From an uncultured Sterolibacterium sp. (GTDB lineage: Bacteria; Pseudomonadota; Gammaproteobacteria; Burkholderiales; Rhodocyclaceae), in contig CAIYYX010000219.1 in NCBI GenBank assembly GCA_903930535.1, forward strand, positions 1-46,241: 46,241 nucleotides of DNA, written 5' to 3'. The notes under the pieces were generated by a model that did no database searches, was not told the DNA's origin, and saw only the letters and a list, made by a program, of their open reading frames with translations. The position numbers and the translations under genes are program-made. Shown here piece after piece: positions 37,779 through 46,109 of the stretch. Each line of letters begins with the position of its first letter. The stretch's first letter is position 1.

Positions 37779-39049
37779 ACCGCCGGTTGCTTGAACGTGC
37801 GGGCGATGAGAAGAACGGCTATGGCCGCCAGCGCGCACATCAAGCCGGCGGCAAAAAATGCACTGTTGTAATTGCCAAACAGGGTTCTGAACGCGCCGCT
37901 GCCGAATGCCGCGACTCCCGCTCCCAGTTGGTGTCCGACAAAAATCCAGCCGAATATCACTGCCGCATCGCGCTTGCCGAAGATGTCGGTGGTGATGCGC
38001 AATGTCGGCGGCACAGTGGCAATCCAGTCGAGCCCGTAAAACATCCCGAACAGCCCCAGCCCCCAGAAAGACAGGTCCGAGTAGGGAAGATAAAGCAGGG
38101 ACAAGCCGCGCAGGCTGTAGTACCAGAACAGCAACCAGCGGCTATCGTAACGGTCGGATAGCCATCCCGAGAGCATTGTTCCAACCAGGTTGAACATCCC
38201 CATCATGGCCAGGATTCCGGCAGCGCGCATTTCCGGAATGCCGCCGTCGAAGCAAAAGGCGATGAAATGAGTGCCAATCAGGCCATTGGTGGATAGGCCG
38301 CATACAAAGAAGCTTGCGAACAGAAGCCAGAATTCACGCACTCGGGCTGCGCGCATGAGTGCCTGCCAGGCGATGACAATCGGATTGGCGGCTACGTTCG
38401 CAGCGCCAGGATCGGTCGTGGTGGCGCCATAGGCTTTGAGTCCCAACTGCTCGGGCCGCTCCACCATGAGCCAGGCAAACACCGGGATGAGGGCAACGAT
38501 CACGCAGACGAGGGTCCAGGCCAGGTTCCTCCAGCCCGATGTTTCGGCAATCCAGCCGAGCAGGGGCAGGAATATCAGTTGGCCCATGGCCGTGCTGGCG
38601 GACAACACGCCCATCATCAAGCCGCGGCGCTCGCTGAACCAGCGGTTCACCACGGTCGCTGCGAAAACCGTTGCGACCACACCTGATCCCAGGCCGACCA
38701 TGAGTCCCCAGGTCAGCATGAGATGCCAGGGCTGGGTCATCATCGTGCTAAGTGCGAGGGCAAGCGCAAGCAGCACGAGTGCCGCGAGCACGGAGCGCCT
38801 GATGCCGAAGCGCTGCATCGCCGCGCCGGCAAAGGGCCCCATCAATCCGAACAACACCAGATTGAAGGCGATTGCCGAAGATATGGTCGAGCGGTCCCAG
38901 CCGAACGCCTTCTCGAGGGGGACGATCAGTACGCCGGGGGTGGCGCGAACGCCCGCCACGCAGACGAGCACGAGAAACGTCACAGCGGCAGCGATCCAGC
39001 CGTAGTGCAGACGCCCGGAAATGAACCGGGCCAACTTATTGGGTTTCAT
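37769..39049 (-). CDS. MFS transporter, monocarboxylate/OFA type
   Basis: 426 residues and 12 predicted segments. It begins LHYGWIAAAVTFLVLV and has NRWFSERRGLMMGVLSAST, a pattern of oxalate/formate and monocarboxylate MFS carriers; GWLSDRYDSRWLL lies in the second half. It likely imports an organic acid. It is followed on the same strand by nothing close; upstream, 115 bp away, is the Bug receptor gene at 39165. A link to the oxidation operon at 40-46 kb is suggested only by proximity. Confidence 0.85.
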   Translation of the reverse strand: MKPNKLARFISGRLHYGWIAAAVTFLVLVCVAGVRATPGVLIVPLEKAFGWDRSTISSAIAFNLVLFGLMGPFAGAAMQRFGIRRSVLAALVLLALALALSTMMTQPWHLMLTWGLMVGLGSGVVATVFAATVVNRWFSERRGLMMGVLSASTAMGQLIFLPLLGWIAETSGWRNLAWTLVCVIVALIPVFAWLMVERPEQLGLKAYGATTTDPGAANVAANPIVIAWQALMRAARVREFWLLFASFFVCGLSTNGLIGTHFIAFCFDGGIPEMRAAGILAMMGMFNLVGTMLSGWLSDRYDSRWLLFWYYSLRGLSLLYLPYSDLSFWGLGLFGMFYGLDWIATVPPTLRITTDIFGKRDAAVIFGWIFVGHQLGAGVAAFGSGAFRTLFGNYNSAFFAAGLMCALAAIAVLLIARTFKQPAVYV

Positions 39050-39164
39050 CCATTGCTCTCCACATTGCTGCCCGGTTCGGTTTTCGCTGTCGTGAGCGGC
39101 ACAGCAGGGAATTGTGTCACAACCGGGACTTCTATCGGCGATGCTCAGACGGGCGTAATGTAAT

Positions 39165-40148
39165 CTACTCCGGAACGACGCCGGCCGCCTTCACCATCTC
39201 GGCGGTGAGCTTCACGTTGGCGCGGATCTCGGCGGCGAATTCGGCCGGCGTGTCGGCGACCAGATCGAGGCCAAATGCGCTGATGTATTTCTTGGTGAAA
39301 TCCGGCCGCTTGACGATGCCCGTGACATCGCGGTTGATGCGATCCACCAGCTGCGGGCTGGTGCCCTTGGGCGCAAAGAGCCCGAACCAGATCACATAGT
39401 TGGCGTAGGGGAAACCCGACTCGGCCATGGTCGGGACGTCGGGAAAGAGACCCGATCGTTGCGGACTGCTGATCGCCAGCGCCTTGACTCTGCCGGATCG
39501 CACCATCGATCCGGCAGCCGCGACGCTCGCCGCCGTAGCCTGCACCTCGCCGATCATCACGGCGGTCAAGTTTGGCGCGATCCCCCCCTTGTAGGGCACG
39601 TGGAGCAATTCCACGCCTTCGTGCTTGCTGATCGTCTCCATTATCAGGTGCGTCTGCGTTCCTATGCCGGCAGAGGCGTAGGCGAACTTGCCTGGAGCGC
39701 TGCGGGTGGCTTCCACCAATTCGCGCAAATTGTTCGCGGGAAACGACGGATTCGCGATGATGAACAGCCCACCGCGCGCGATCATGGTGATCGGCATCAG
39801 GCTCTTGTCCGGGTCGTAGGGCAGACTCTTATAGACGAAACGGTTGCTGACCACGGTGGGATCGATGGTCAGGAGCAGTCTGTGGCCGTCGGGGGGCGCG
39901 TTGACCACCTTGCTGGCGCCAATGATTGAGCCCGCGCCGCTGAGGTTCTCGATCACCACCGCCTGGCCCCAGAGCTTGTTCAGCTCGATTGCCAGCGCTC
40001 GCGCGATCACGTCCGTGCTGCCGCCGACGGGGTAGGGCACGACGAGGAACACCGTCTTCGACGGGAAGACTTGTGCGAGTGCGGGAACAACGGACAGGAC
40101 GCAGATCATCGCGGTTAACAGCGCGACAGCCGGGAAACGGCGCAACAT
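39165..40148 (-). CDS. Bug/TctC-family substrate-binding protein
   Basis: 327 residues with a Sec signal (LSVVPALAQ) and Bug motifs: VFPSKTVFLVVPYPVGGSTD, VVIENLSGAGSIIGASKV, FAYASAGIGTQTHLIME and HVPYKGGIAPNL. It is periplasmic. It is divergent from the ThDP enzyme/molybdenum hydroxylase operon across a 184-bp gap containing an inverted repeat. It may deliver or sense that pathway's substrate. No TctAB is present. Confidence 0.92.
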   Translation of the reverse strand: MLRRFPAVALLTAMICVLSVVPALAQVFPSKTVFLVVPYPVGGSTDVIARALAIELNKLWGQAVVIENLSGAGSIIGASKVVNAPPDGHRLLLTIDPTVVSNRFVYKSLPYDPDKSLMPITMIARGGLFIIANPSFPANNLRELVEATRSAPGKFAYASAGIGTQTHLIMETISKHEGVELLHVPYKGGIAPNLTAVMIGEVQATAASVAAAGSMVRSGRVKALAISSPQRSGLFPDVPTMAESGFPYANYVIWFGLFAPKGTSPQLVDRINRDVTGIVKRPDFTKKYISAFGLDLVADTPAEFAAEIRANVKLTAEMVKAAGVVPE

Positions 40149-40173
40149 GATTTCTCCTCAACTATTTTTGGAC

Positions 40174-40198
40174 GCTATCGCCCAGAGCGAACGATAGC
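40174..40198. promoter_or_regulatory. Inverted repeat between divergent genes
   Basis: GCTATCG, 11 bases, CGATAGC in the gap between the Bug receptor gene and the ThDP operon. Its size and place suit an operator for a dimeric regulator, but no regulator gene is adjacent. Confidence 0.35.
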
Positions 40199-40332
40199 AA
40201 ATTTCCGCATGCGACAAAGTCCTTTGTGAGCGGAGGGCTATCAGGCGGGTTGTGAACCGACATCTTGCAACCATCCTGTCTTGGCGCTGTTACACTTTAC
40301 CCCCGAATTCACCTCAAGCAACGGGAAGAGAA

Positions 40333-42054
40333 ATGACCCGCCACACTACTGCGCACTACCTGCTCGAAGGCCTCATGGAAGCCGGCATAGAGTATGTGTT
40401 CTCGAATTTCGGTACGGACCATGTCTCCATCATCGAGGAACTCGCCAAATGGAAGCTGGCCGGGCGTAGTCATCCGGAGATCGTAATCTGCCCGCATGAG
40501 GTGGTCGCCGTGCACATGGCGGGCGGCTATGCGGCCATGACCGGCCGCGGCCAGGCGGTGATGGTGCATGTCGATTCGGGCACCGCGAACGCCGCGATGA
40601 GCTTGCACAACCTGTCTCGAGGCAGGCTGCCGGTGTTTCTGATGGCGGGCAAGGCGCCCTTTTCTTCACATGGAGAACTGCCGGGTTCGCGCGACAACTA
40701 TGTGCATTTCATCCAGGACCCCTTCGATATCGCCAGCCTGGTCCGTCCCTATGTGAAATGGGAGTACAACCTGCAGTCCGGTGTGACCACCAAGGAGGTT
40801 CTGGCCCGCGGCACTGCGGTCATGAACAGCGATCCCAAGGGCCCGGTCTATCTGACGCTGCCGCGCGAGACGCTGGCCGAGGAATGGGATGAGTCTGCCA
40901 TGCGGAAATTTCCGCCGCAGCGTTTTGGTCCGGTCGCCCTGGGCGGCACCGATTTGCCCCGGGCAAGAGCCATCGCCGAGAGCCTGATGGCGGCAAACAA
41001 TCCGATCGTCATCACCACCTATCTGGGGCGCAATCCGGACGCCGTGGGAATCCTCGATGAACTGGCGCGAAGCTGCGGCATGCTGGTGTTCGAGTCCAAT
41101 CCGTCCTGTCTCAACATTCCGCACGATTCTCCCTGCTTCGGCGGTTTCGTACCCGGCGGCGCCTTGGCGCAGGCCGATGTCGGCCTGTTGCTCGATGTCG
41201 ATGTGCCCTGGCTGCCGGCGCTCGTTGAAGACAATCCTGCCACCCGCTGGCTGCAGGTCGATGTCGATGTCATCAAGCAGGAATTTCCGATGTGGGGTTT
41301 CCCGGCCGATGTTCGCGTCCATGGGGATAGCGCCCTGGTTCTGCAGCAGGTCCTGGATATCGTGCGGGCCGCGGCGACGCCGGAATTCGAAAGCCGTGTC
41401 GCTGCCCGCATGGTGGCGTTGCAGGCCGCCAGCGAGAAGCGTCGTCTGTCGCTCGCCGAACTCGCCGCGAGGCCGGGGAAACGCGACGCGATTTCGCCGC
41501 ACTATCTTTGTGCCATGCTGAACAGGGTGATACGTCCGGACGATATCGTGGTCAATGAAGCGACGCGGAATTCACCGGCGGTGGCTAACCAGATCATGCG
41601 TACCCTGCCGCAGACCGTGTTCATCAAGGCCGGCTCTGGCCTGGGTTCAAGCGGCGGTACCGCCCTCGGCGTGAAGCTGGCGCGACCCGAGGCCCGGGTG
41701 GTCCAGTTTGTCGGCGATGGTGGCTTTCACTTCATGGCGCCGACCGCGGTCTATGCCGTCGCGCAGCAATACGGCTTGCCGATATTCACCGTCGTTCTCG
41801 ATAACGGCGGCTGGTCGGCCGTGAAGGAGGCCGTGCTGCGCGTCTATCCCAACGGTACGGCGGCAGCGACCAACGAATTCCAGGCGCGTCTCGAGGGAAA
41901 GCAAAGAGACTTCGCGCAGGTCGCTCAGGCTTTCGGTGCCCACGGAGAATCCGTGAACGAACCGGAGCAACTCGAGGCGGCGATTCAGCGCTGCATTGCC
42001 GCCATCGAAGCAGGCCAGTCTGCGGTTCTCAACGTTCAGATCAGTCCGCTTTAG
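40333..42054 (+). CDS. Thiamine-diphosphate-dependent enzyme (acetolactate synthase-like)
   Basis: 573 residues with the three-domain layout of ThDP decarboxylases and synthases. The catalytic glutamate is E56 (CPHEVVAVHMAGGYA); the ThDP-metal motif is G461-D462-G463 through N491. ATG 40333 follows GGGAAGAG and matches the domain start; an in-frame ATG at 40252 would add 27 unlikely residues. The family decarboxylates 2-oxo acids or carboligates them. No small regulatory subunit is present, so amino-acid biosynthesis is unlikely. It is the first gene of a run with a molybdenum hydroxylase 13 bp downstream, which suggests it makes an aldehyde for that enzyme. The real substrate is unknown. Confidence 0.85.
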   Translation: MTRHTTAHYLLEGLMEAGIEYVFSNFGTDHVSIIEELAKWKLAGRSHPEIVICPHEVVAVHMAGGYAAMTGRGQAVMVHVDSGTANAAMSLHNLSRGRLPVFLMAGKAPFSSHGELPGSRDNYVHFIQDPFDIASLVRPYVKWEYNLQSGVTTKEVLARGTAVMNSDPKGPVYLTLPRETLAEEWDESAMRKFPPQRFGPVALGGTDLPRARAIAESLMAANNPIVITTYLGRNPDAVGILDELARSCGMLVFESNPSCLNIPHDSPCFGGFVPGGALAQADVGLLLDVDVPWLPALVEDNPATRWLQVDVDVIKQEFPMWGFPADVRVHGDSALVLQQVLDIVRAAATPEFESRVAARMVALQAASEKRRLSLAELAARPGKRDAISPHYLCAMLNRVIRPDDIVVNEATRNSPAVANQIMRTLPQTVFIKAGSGLGSSGGTALGVKLARPEARVVQFVGDGGFHFMAPTAVYAVAQQYGLPIFTVVLDNGGWSAVKEAVLRVYPNGTAAATNEFQARLEGKQRDFAQVAQAFGAHGESVNEPEQLEAAIQRCIAAIEAGQSAVLNVQISPL

Positions 42055-42067
42055 AAAAGGAAATAGA

Positions 42068-42940
42068 ATGAGCGAAATGCGCTACGAGGCACCCACGACG
42101 CTGGCGGCGGCCGTCGTCCTGCTCTCGGAAACAATGGGGTCTGCGAGAGTGCTGGCAGGCGGCACCGATCTCCTGATCCAGATGCGGGCCGGCCGCATCT
42201 CCCCTGAACTTCTGATCGACATCAAGGGCATTCCGGAGATGACTTCGATTCTTGTAGAGAACGGCTGCTATCGTGTCGGTGCGGCCGTCACTGGCATGCA
42301 GCTCATCGAGCATGAGGCGTTCGCAAAGGAATGGCCCGGCGTCATCGATGGGGTCAAGCTGATCGGCTCGATCCAGGTCAAGGGACGTGCCACCCTAGGC
42401 GGCAATCTGTGCAACGCCTCGCCGGCGGCAGACAGCGTCCCGGCACTGATCGCCGCCGGTGCCGTGGTCAGCATCATCGGTCCGGCCGGCGGAAGAGAGG
42501 TGGCGGTCGAGACCATCGCGACGGGTCCGGGCAGGACCTCCCTGGCCCGCGGCGAGATCGTCACCTCTATTCTGCTGCCGCGGCGGACGCCCTATTGCGG
42601 CGATGCCTATCTTCGCTTCACCCCGCGCACAGAGATGGATATTGCTGTCGTCGGTGCGGGGGTGAGTCTCACGCTGGACGAACAGGGATTCTGCAGGCAG
42701 GCGCGCGTCGCGCTCGGCGCAGTCGCCGAACGCGCCTTGCTGGTACCCGAGGCCGCTGCTGCGCTGATCGGCACGAGGGTCGATGCCGCCGCCCTGGAGC
42801 GCCTGGCGGCGGCCGCACGCGCGGCCAGCCGGCCGATAGACGACAAGCGCGCAACCCGCGAATTCCGGCTAAAGATTGCCGGCGTGATGGCGCATCGCGC
42901 CGCCGAAATCGCACTAGAACGAGCAAGGAGGAGGAACTGA
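42068..42940 (+). CDS. Molybdenum hydroxylase, FAD-binding medium subunit
   Basis: 290 residues of the CoxM/xanthine dehydrogenase FAD type. The two FAD motifs are AGGTDLLIQMRAG (about 30-42) and TLGGNLCNASPAAD (109-122). It takes electrons from the 2Fe-2S subunit. AGGA stands about 8 bases before ATG 42068. The TGA stop overlaps the next start (TGATG). Confidence 0.92.
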   Translation: MSEMRYEAPTTLAAAVVLLSETMGSARVLAGGTDLLIQMRAGRISPELLIDIKGIPEMTSILVENGCYRVGAAVTGMQLIEHEAFAKEWPGVIDGVKLIGSIQVKGRATLGGNLCNASPAADSVPALIAAGAVVSIIGPAGGREVAVETIATGPGRTSLARGEIVTSILLPRRTPYCGDAYLRFTPRTEMDIAVVGAGVSLTLDEQGFCRQARVALGAVAERALLVPEAAAALIGTRVDAAALERLAAAARAASRPIDDKRATREFRLKIAGVMAHRAAEIALERARRRN

Positions 42941-43416
42941 TGGCAAGGCATCAAGTCACTGCGACGGTTAACGGCGATGCCGTCGAATTTCTCTGCGAGA
43001 CGGGCGAGACCCTGCTCGAAGTGCTGCGCGACGAATTGAATCTCACCGGCACCAAGGAAGGCTGTGGCACCGGCGATTGCGGGGCCTGCAGCGTCACCGT
43101 AGACGGTCGCCTGGTCTGCTCCTGCCTCGTTCTCGGCGTCGAGGCCGAAGGCCGTTCGATAGAAACGATAGAGGGGATGGCCGTCGGAGCGGACTTGCAT
43201 GTGTTGCAGCGGAAGTTCCTCGAGCACGACGCCCTGCAATGCGGCATCTGCATGTCCGGCATACTCATCGCGAGCCGCTCTCTCCTGGAACGCAACCCGG
43301 ACCCGACAGAGTCCGAGGTGCGTTTCTGGCTGGCCGGCAATCTCTGTCGCTGCACGGGTTATCACAAGATTGTCGAGGCAGTGCTGGATGCCGCCCGTGA
43401 AATGAGGGGTGCCTGA
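42940..43416 (+). CDS. Molybdenum hydroxylase, 2Fe-2S small subunit
   Basis: 158 residues. The plant-ferredoxin-like cluster ligands are C42, C47, C50 and C62 (GCGTGDCGACS); the alpha-helical second cluster uses C101, C104, C136 and C138. The family's usual QCGFC-T-P-G appears as QCGICMSG. It carries electrons from the molybdenum centre to the FAD subunit. GGAGGAGG precedes the start within the previous gene. Confidence 0.95.
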   Translation: MARHQVTATVNGDAVEFLCETGETLLEVLRDELNLTGTKEGCGTGDCGACSVTVDGRLVCSCLVLGVEAEGRSIETIEGMAVGADLHVLQRKFLEHDALQCGICMSGILIASRSLLERNPDPTESEVRFWLAGNLCRCTGYHKIVEAVLDAAREMRGA

Positions 43417-43418
43417 AC

Positions 43419-45710
43419 ATGTCGACCATGATCAAGTATGAGGAGAAGGAACTGAAAGTCGTCGGCACGCGGCCGCGTCGTCCCGACGGCGTAGACAAGG
43501 TGACCGGCCGCGCCCGCTACGGCGCCGATTACAAATTGCCCGGCCAGTTGATCGGCAAGGTGCTGAGGAGCCCGCATGCGCATGCGCGCATCAAGTCCAT
43601 TGACACCTCAGAGGCCGAGGCGCTACCCGGCGTGAAGGCCGTCGTCACGCGCGACGATTTCCCCGATCTGGCCGTGGAATACGCGGCCGCAGGCGAGCTG
43701 ACGATCAATTTTCACGATGTCACGCGCAACATGATGGCGCGCGAGAAGGTGCTCTACGACGGCCATCCCGTGGCGGCTGTGGCGGCGACCTGCGAGTCGA
43801 TAGCGCGGGCGGCCTTGAAGCTGATCAAGGTCGAATACGAAGTGCTGCCGCACGTGATCGATGTGGTCGCCGCGATGCAGCCGGACGCGCCGCTGCTGCA
43901 CGAGGAACAGTACACGGAAGGCGTCAAGCCGAGACCCGAGAAGCCGTCCAACATCGCCAAGCGCCTGGAGTTCAAACTCGGAGATGTTGAGGCAGGCTTC
44001 CTCCTGGCCGATGTGATCATAGAGCGCGAGTTCAACACCAAGCCCGTGCACCAGGGCTATATCGAGCCGCAGGCCTGCCTGGCGAGCTATACGGAGGACG
44101 GCCAGGCCGAGCTGTGGACCTCGACCCAGGGACACTTCGTTTTCCGCGCCCAGTGCGCCAAGCTGCTGCAGATGGACATCTCGAAAATCCGCGTGACGCC
44201 GACGGAAATCGGCGGCGGCTTCGGCGGCAAGAACAATATCTATAACGAGCCGCTGGCCATCGCCCTGTCGCGAAAGTCCCACCGGCCGGTGAAAATGGTG
44301 ATGACCCGCGAAGAGGTGTTCCGTGCCACGGGACCTACCTCGGGCGGCAACGTCAAGGTCAAGCTGGGCGCGACTAAGGATGGCAAGATCACCGCGGCGC
44401 AGGCTGAACTGAGTTTCCAGGCCGGCGCCTATCCCGGCTCGTCAGTGTCGCCGGCCTCGATGTGCGCCTTCACGCGCTACGATCTGCAAAATGTGCTTGT
44501 CGTCGGTTTTGATGTCACCTGCAACCGCCCGAAGGTTGCCGCCTACCGTGCACCCGGCGCGCCGATCGCGGTCTTCGGGGTGGAGAGCGTGATCGACGAG
44601 ATGGCCAAGAAACTGGGATTGGATCCGATTGCGTTCCGTCTGAAGAACGCCGCGCGGGCCGGCACGCAAACTTATTATGGCGTGAAGTTCGGACCGATAG
44701 GCTATGTCGAAACCCTGGAGGCTGCCCGTGCGCACCCGCACTACAGCGTGCCGCTAGGACCGAATCAGGGGCGCGGCATCGCCACCGGCTTCTGGTTCAA
44801 CATCGGCAACGAGACTTCCGCCACCCTCAACATCAACGAGGATGGGACGGTGACGCTGATGCTGGGCACCATAGACGTCGCCGGCGGCTCGCGCGCCGCG
44901 ATGGCCATGATGGTGGCGGAGGAACTGGGCATAGCCTTCGACCGCGTCAGGCCGCACATCGGCGATACCTCCTCGCTCGGCTTCAACTTCATTACCGCAG
45001 GCAGTCGCGGCACCTTCTCGAGCGGCATGGCGTCGGTCGTGGCGGCCCGCGAGGCGATCGCAAAGCTGCGTGCCCGTGTCGCCCGTATCCGCGAAGTCCC
45101 GCTCGAGGCGGTGGTGTGGCAAGACGGCCAGGCTCGCCCGGCAGAGGCGAGCCCCCATCAATTCGTCCCGATGTCTCTGGCCGACATCGCGAAAGTCGCC
45201 GGCAAGACCGGCGGCACCATCGCAGGCCATGCAGAAATCAATGCGCAGGGTGCAGGTCCGGGCTTCGGCACGCACATCGTCGATGTCGAGGTGGATAGGC
45301 AGACCGGTGCCATCAAGATTCTGCGCTACACGGTCGTGCAGGATGTCGGCCGCGCGATCCACCCCGCCTACGTCGAAGGCCAGCTCCAGGGCGGCGCCGT
45401 CCAGGGGATAGGCTGGGCTCTGAACGAGGAGTATGTCTATGGCGCCGATGGGATACTCGCCAATCCGGGATTCCTCGATTACCGCATCCCCGTCGCTTCT
45501 GACCTGCCCTTCATCGACACGGTCATCGTCGAGGTCCCCAATCCCAACCATCCCTACGGGGTGCGCGGCTGCGGCGAGGTTCCTATCATCGCGCCACTGG
45601 CGGCCATTGCCAATGCCGTCGAGAATGCCACCGGCATCCGCTTTTGCGAACTGCCGATGTCGCCGCCGCGGGTACTGCATGCCATGGACAAAGCGGCGGG
45701 CAAGGAGTGA
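43419..45710 (+). CDS. Molybdenum hydroxylase, molybdopterin-binding large subunit
   Basis: 763 residues of the xanthine oxidase/aldehyde oxidase type. It binds molybdopterin-cytosine dinucleotide. Visible are the start KVTGRARYGADYKLPGQL, GGGFGGKNN (about 267-275), AYRAPGAPIAVFGVE where CO dehydrogenases have the AYRCSFR loop, and the base-catalyst glutamate E720 in VRGCGEVP. The lack of the copper-site cysteine loop argues against CO dehydrogenase. It likely hydroxylates an aldehyde, a heterocycle or an aromatic ring. It forms a run with the medium and small subunits (gaps of -1 and +2 bases). Confidence 0.93.
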   Translation: MSTMIKYEEKELKVVGTRPRRPDGVDKVTGRARYGADYKLPGQLIGKVLRSPHAHARIKSIDTSEAEALPGVKAVVTRDDFPDLAVEYAAAGELTINFHDVTRNMMAREKVLYDGHPVAAVAATCESIARAALKLIKVEYEVLPHVIDVVAAMQPDAPLLHEEQYTEGVKPRPEKPSNIAKRLEFKLGDVEAGFLLADVIIEREFNTKPVHQGYIEPQACLASYTEDGQAELWTSTQGHFVFRAQCAKLLQMDISKIRVTPTEIGGGFGGKNNIYNEPLAIALSRKSHRPVKMVMTREEVFRATGPTSGGNVKVKLGATKDGKITAAQAELSFQAGAYPGSSVSPASMCAFTRYDLQNVLVVGFDVTCNRPKVAAYRAPGAPIAVFGVESVIDEMAKKLGLDPIAFRLKNAARAGTQTYYGVKFGPIGYVETLEAARAHPHYSVPLGPNQGRGIATGFWFNIGNETSATLNINEDGTVTLMLGTIDVAGGSRAAMAMMVAEELGIAFDRVRPHIGDTSSLGFNFITAGSRGTFSSGMASVVAAREAIAKLRARVARIREVPLEAVVWQDGQARPAEASPHQFVPMSLADIAKVAGKTGGTIAGHAEINAQGAGPGFGTHIVDVEVDRQTGAIKILRYTVVQDVGRAIHPAYVEGQLQGGAVQGIGWALNEEYVYGADGILANPGFLDYRIPVASDLPFIDTVIVEVPNPNHPYGVRGCGEVPIIAPLAAIANAVENATGIRFCELPMSPPRVLHAMDKAAGKE

Positions 45711-45713
45711 GTC

Positions 45714-45959
45714 TTGGCCAGGATCTCGCTGTCTTCCAGCCTGACGCCTTTTTCCGGCGGTGAAGCAGAACTCGAACTCGATGTCGCCAACGTGCGCCAG
45801 CTGTTTCACGCGCTGGGCGAGCGCTACGCGGACCTCATACCCTACCTGGAGTCGGATATCGCCGTTGCCATCGACGGCGATATCTATCAGGACGCGCTGT
45901 TGCAGCCGATCTCAAACGATAGCGAGGTATTCCTGTTTCCCAAGATCGCCGGCGGCTAG
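45714..45959 (+). CDS. ThiS/MoaD-like small protein
   Basis: 81 residues starting at TTG 45714, with an excellent AAGGAG 6 bases upstream and no ATG alternative. The beta-grasp pattern (VRQLFHALGERYADLIPYL, then VAIDGDIYQ, then VFLFPKIAGG) and the C-terminal Gly-Gly fit sulfur-carrier proteins of the ThiS/MoaD type, whose last glycine is thiocarboxylated. It lies 3 bases after the molybdenum subunit. It may serve cofactor sulfuration for that enzyme or another sulfur transfer; this is not established. No E1-like or MoaE gene is adjacent. The stop codon lies within the first tandem repeat unit. Confidence 0.75.
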   Translation: MARISLSSSLTPFSGGEAELELDVANVRQLFHALGERYADLIPYLESDIAVAIDGDIYQDALLQPISNDSEVFLFPKIAGG

Positions 45960-46109
45960 TGCCCGTAGTTGTCGGAACGACAACCCAGGGCACTTGTGCC
46001 GCGCAGCGGCCTAGTGCCCGTAGTTGTCGGAACGACAACCCAGGGCACTTGTGCCGCGCAGCGGCCTAGTGCTCACCTCGCTGGGGTTGACGCCCAGGGC
46101 ACTTGTGCC
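45956..46109. repeat. 55-bp tandem repeat B, two identical units plus a partial third
   Basis: Units at 45956-46010 and 46011-46065 are identical. A divergent third (46066-46109) keeps the ends CTAGTGC and CAGGGCACTTGTGCC. Each unit has an imperfect hairpin: AGTGCCC-3-GTTGTC opposite GACAAC-3-GGGCACT. The first unit supplies the TAG of the ThiS-like gene. It may end transcription. Confidence 0.95.

Noticed and set aside
43419..45710. Carbon monoxide dehydrogenase large subunit
   Set aside because: The active-site loop reads AYRAPG, without the copper-binding cysteine of AYRCSFR.
45956..46109. CRISPR array
   Set aside because: The units are contiguous tandem copies without spacers, and no cas genes are present.
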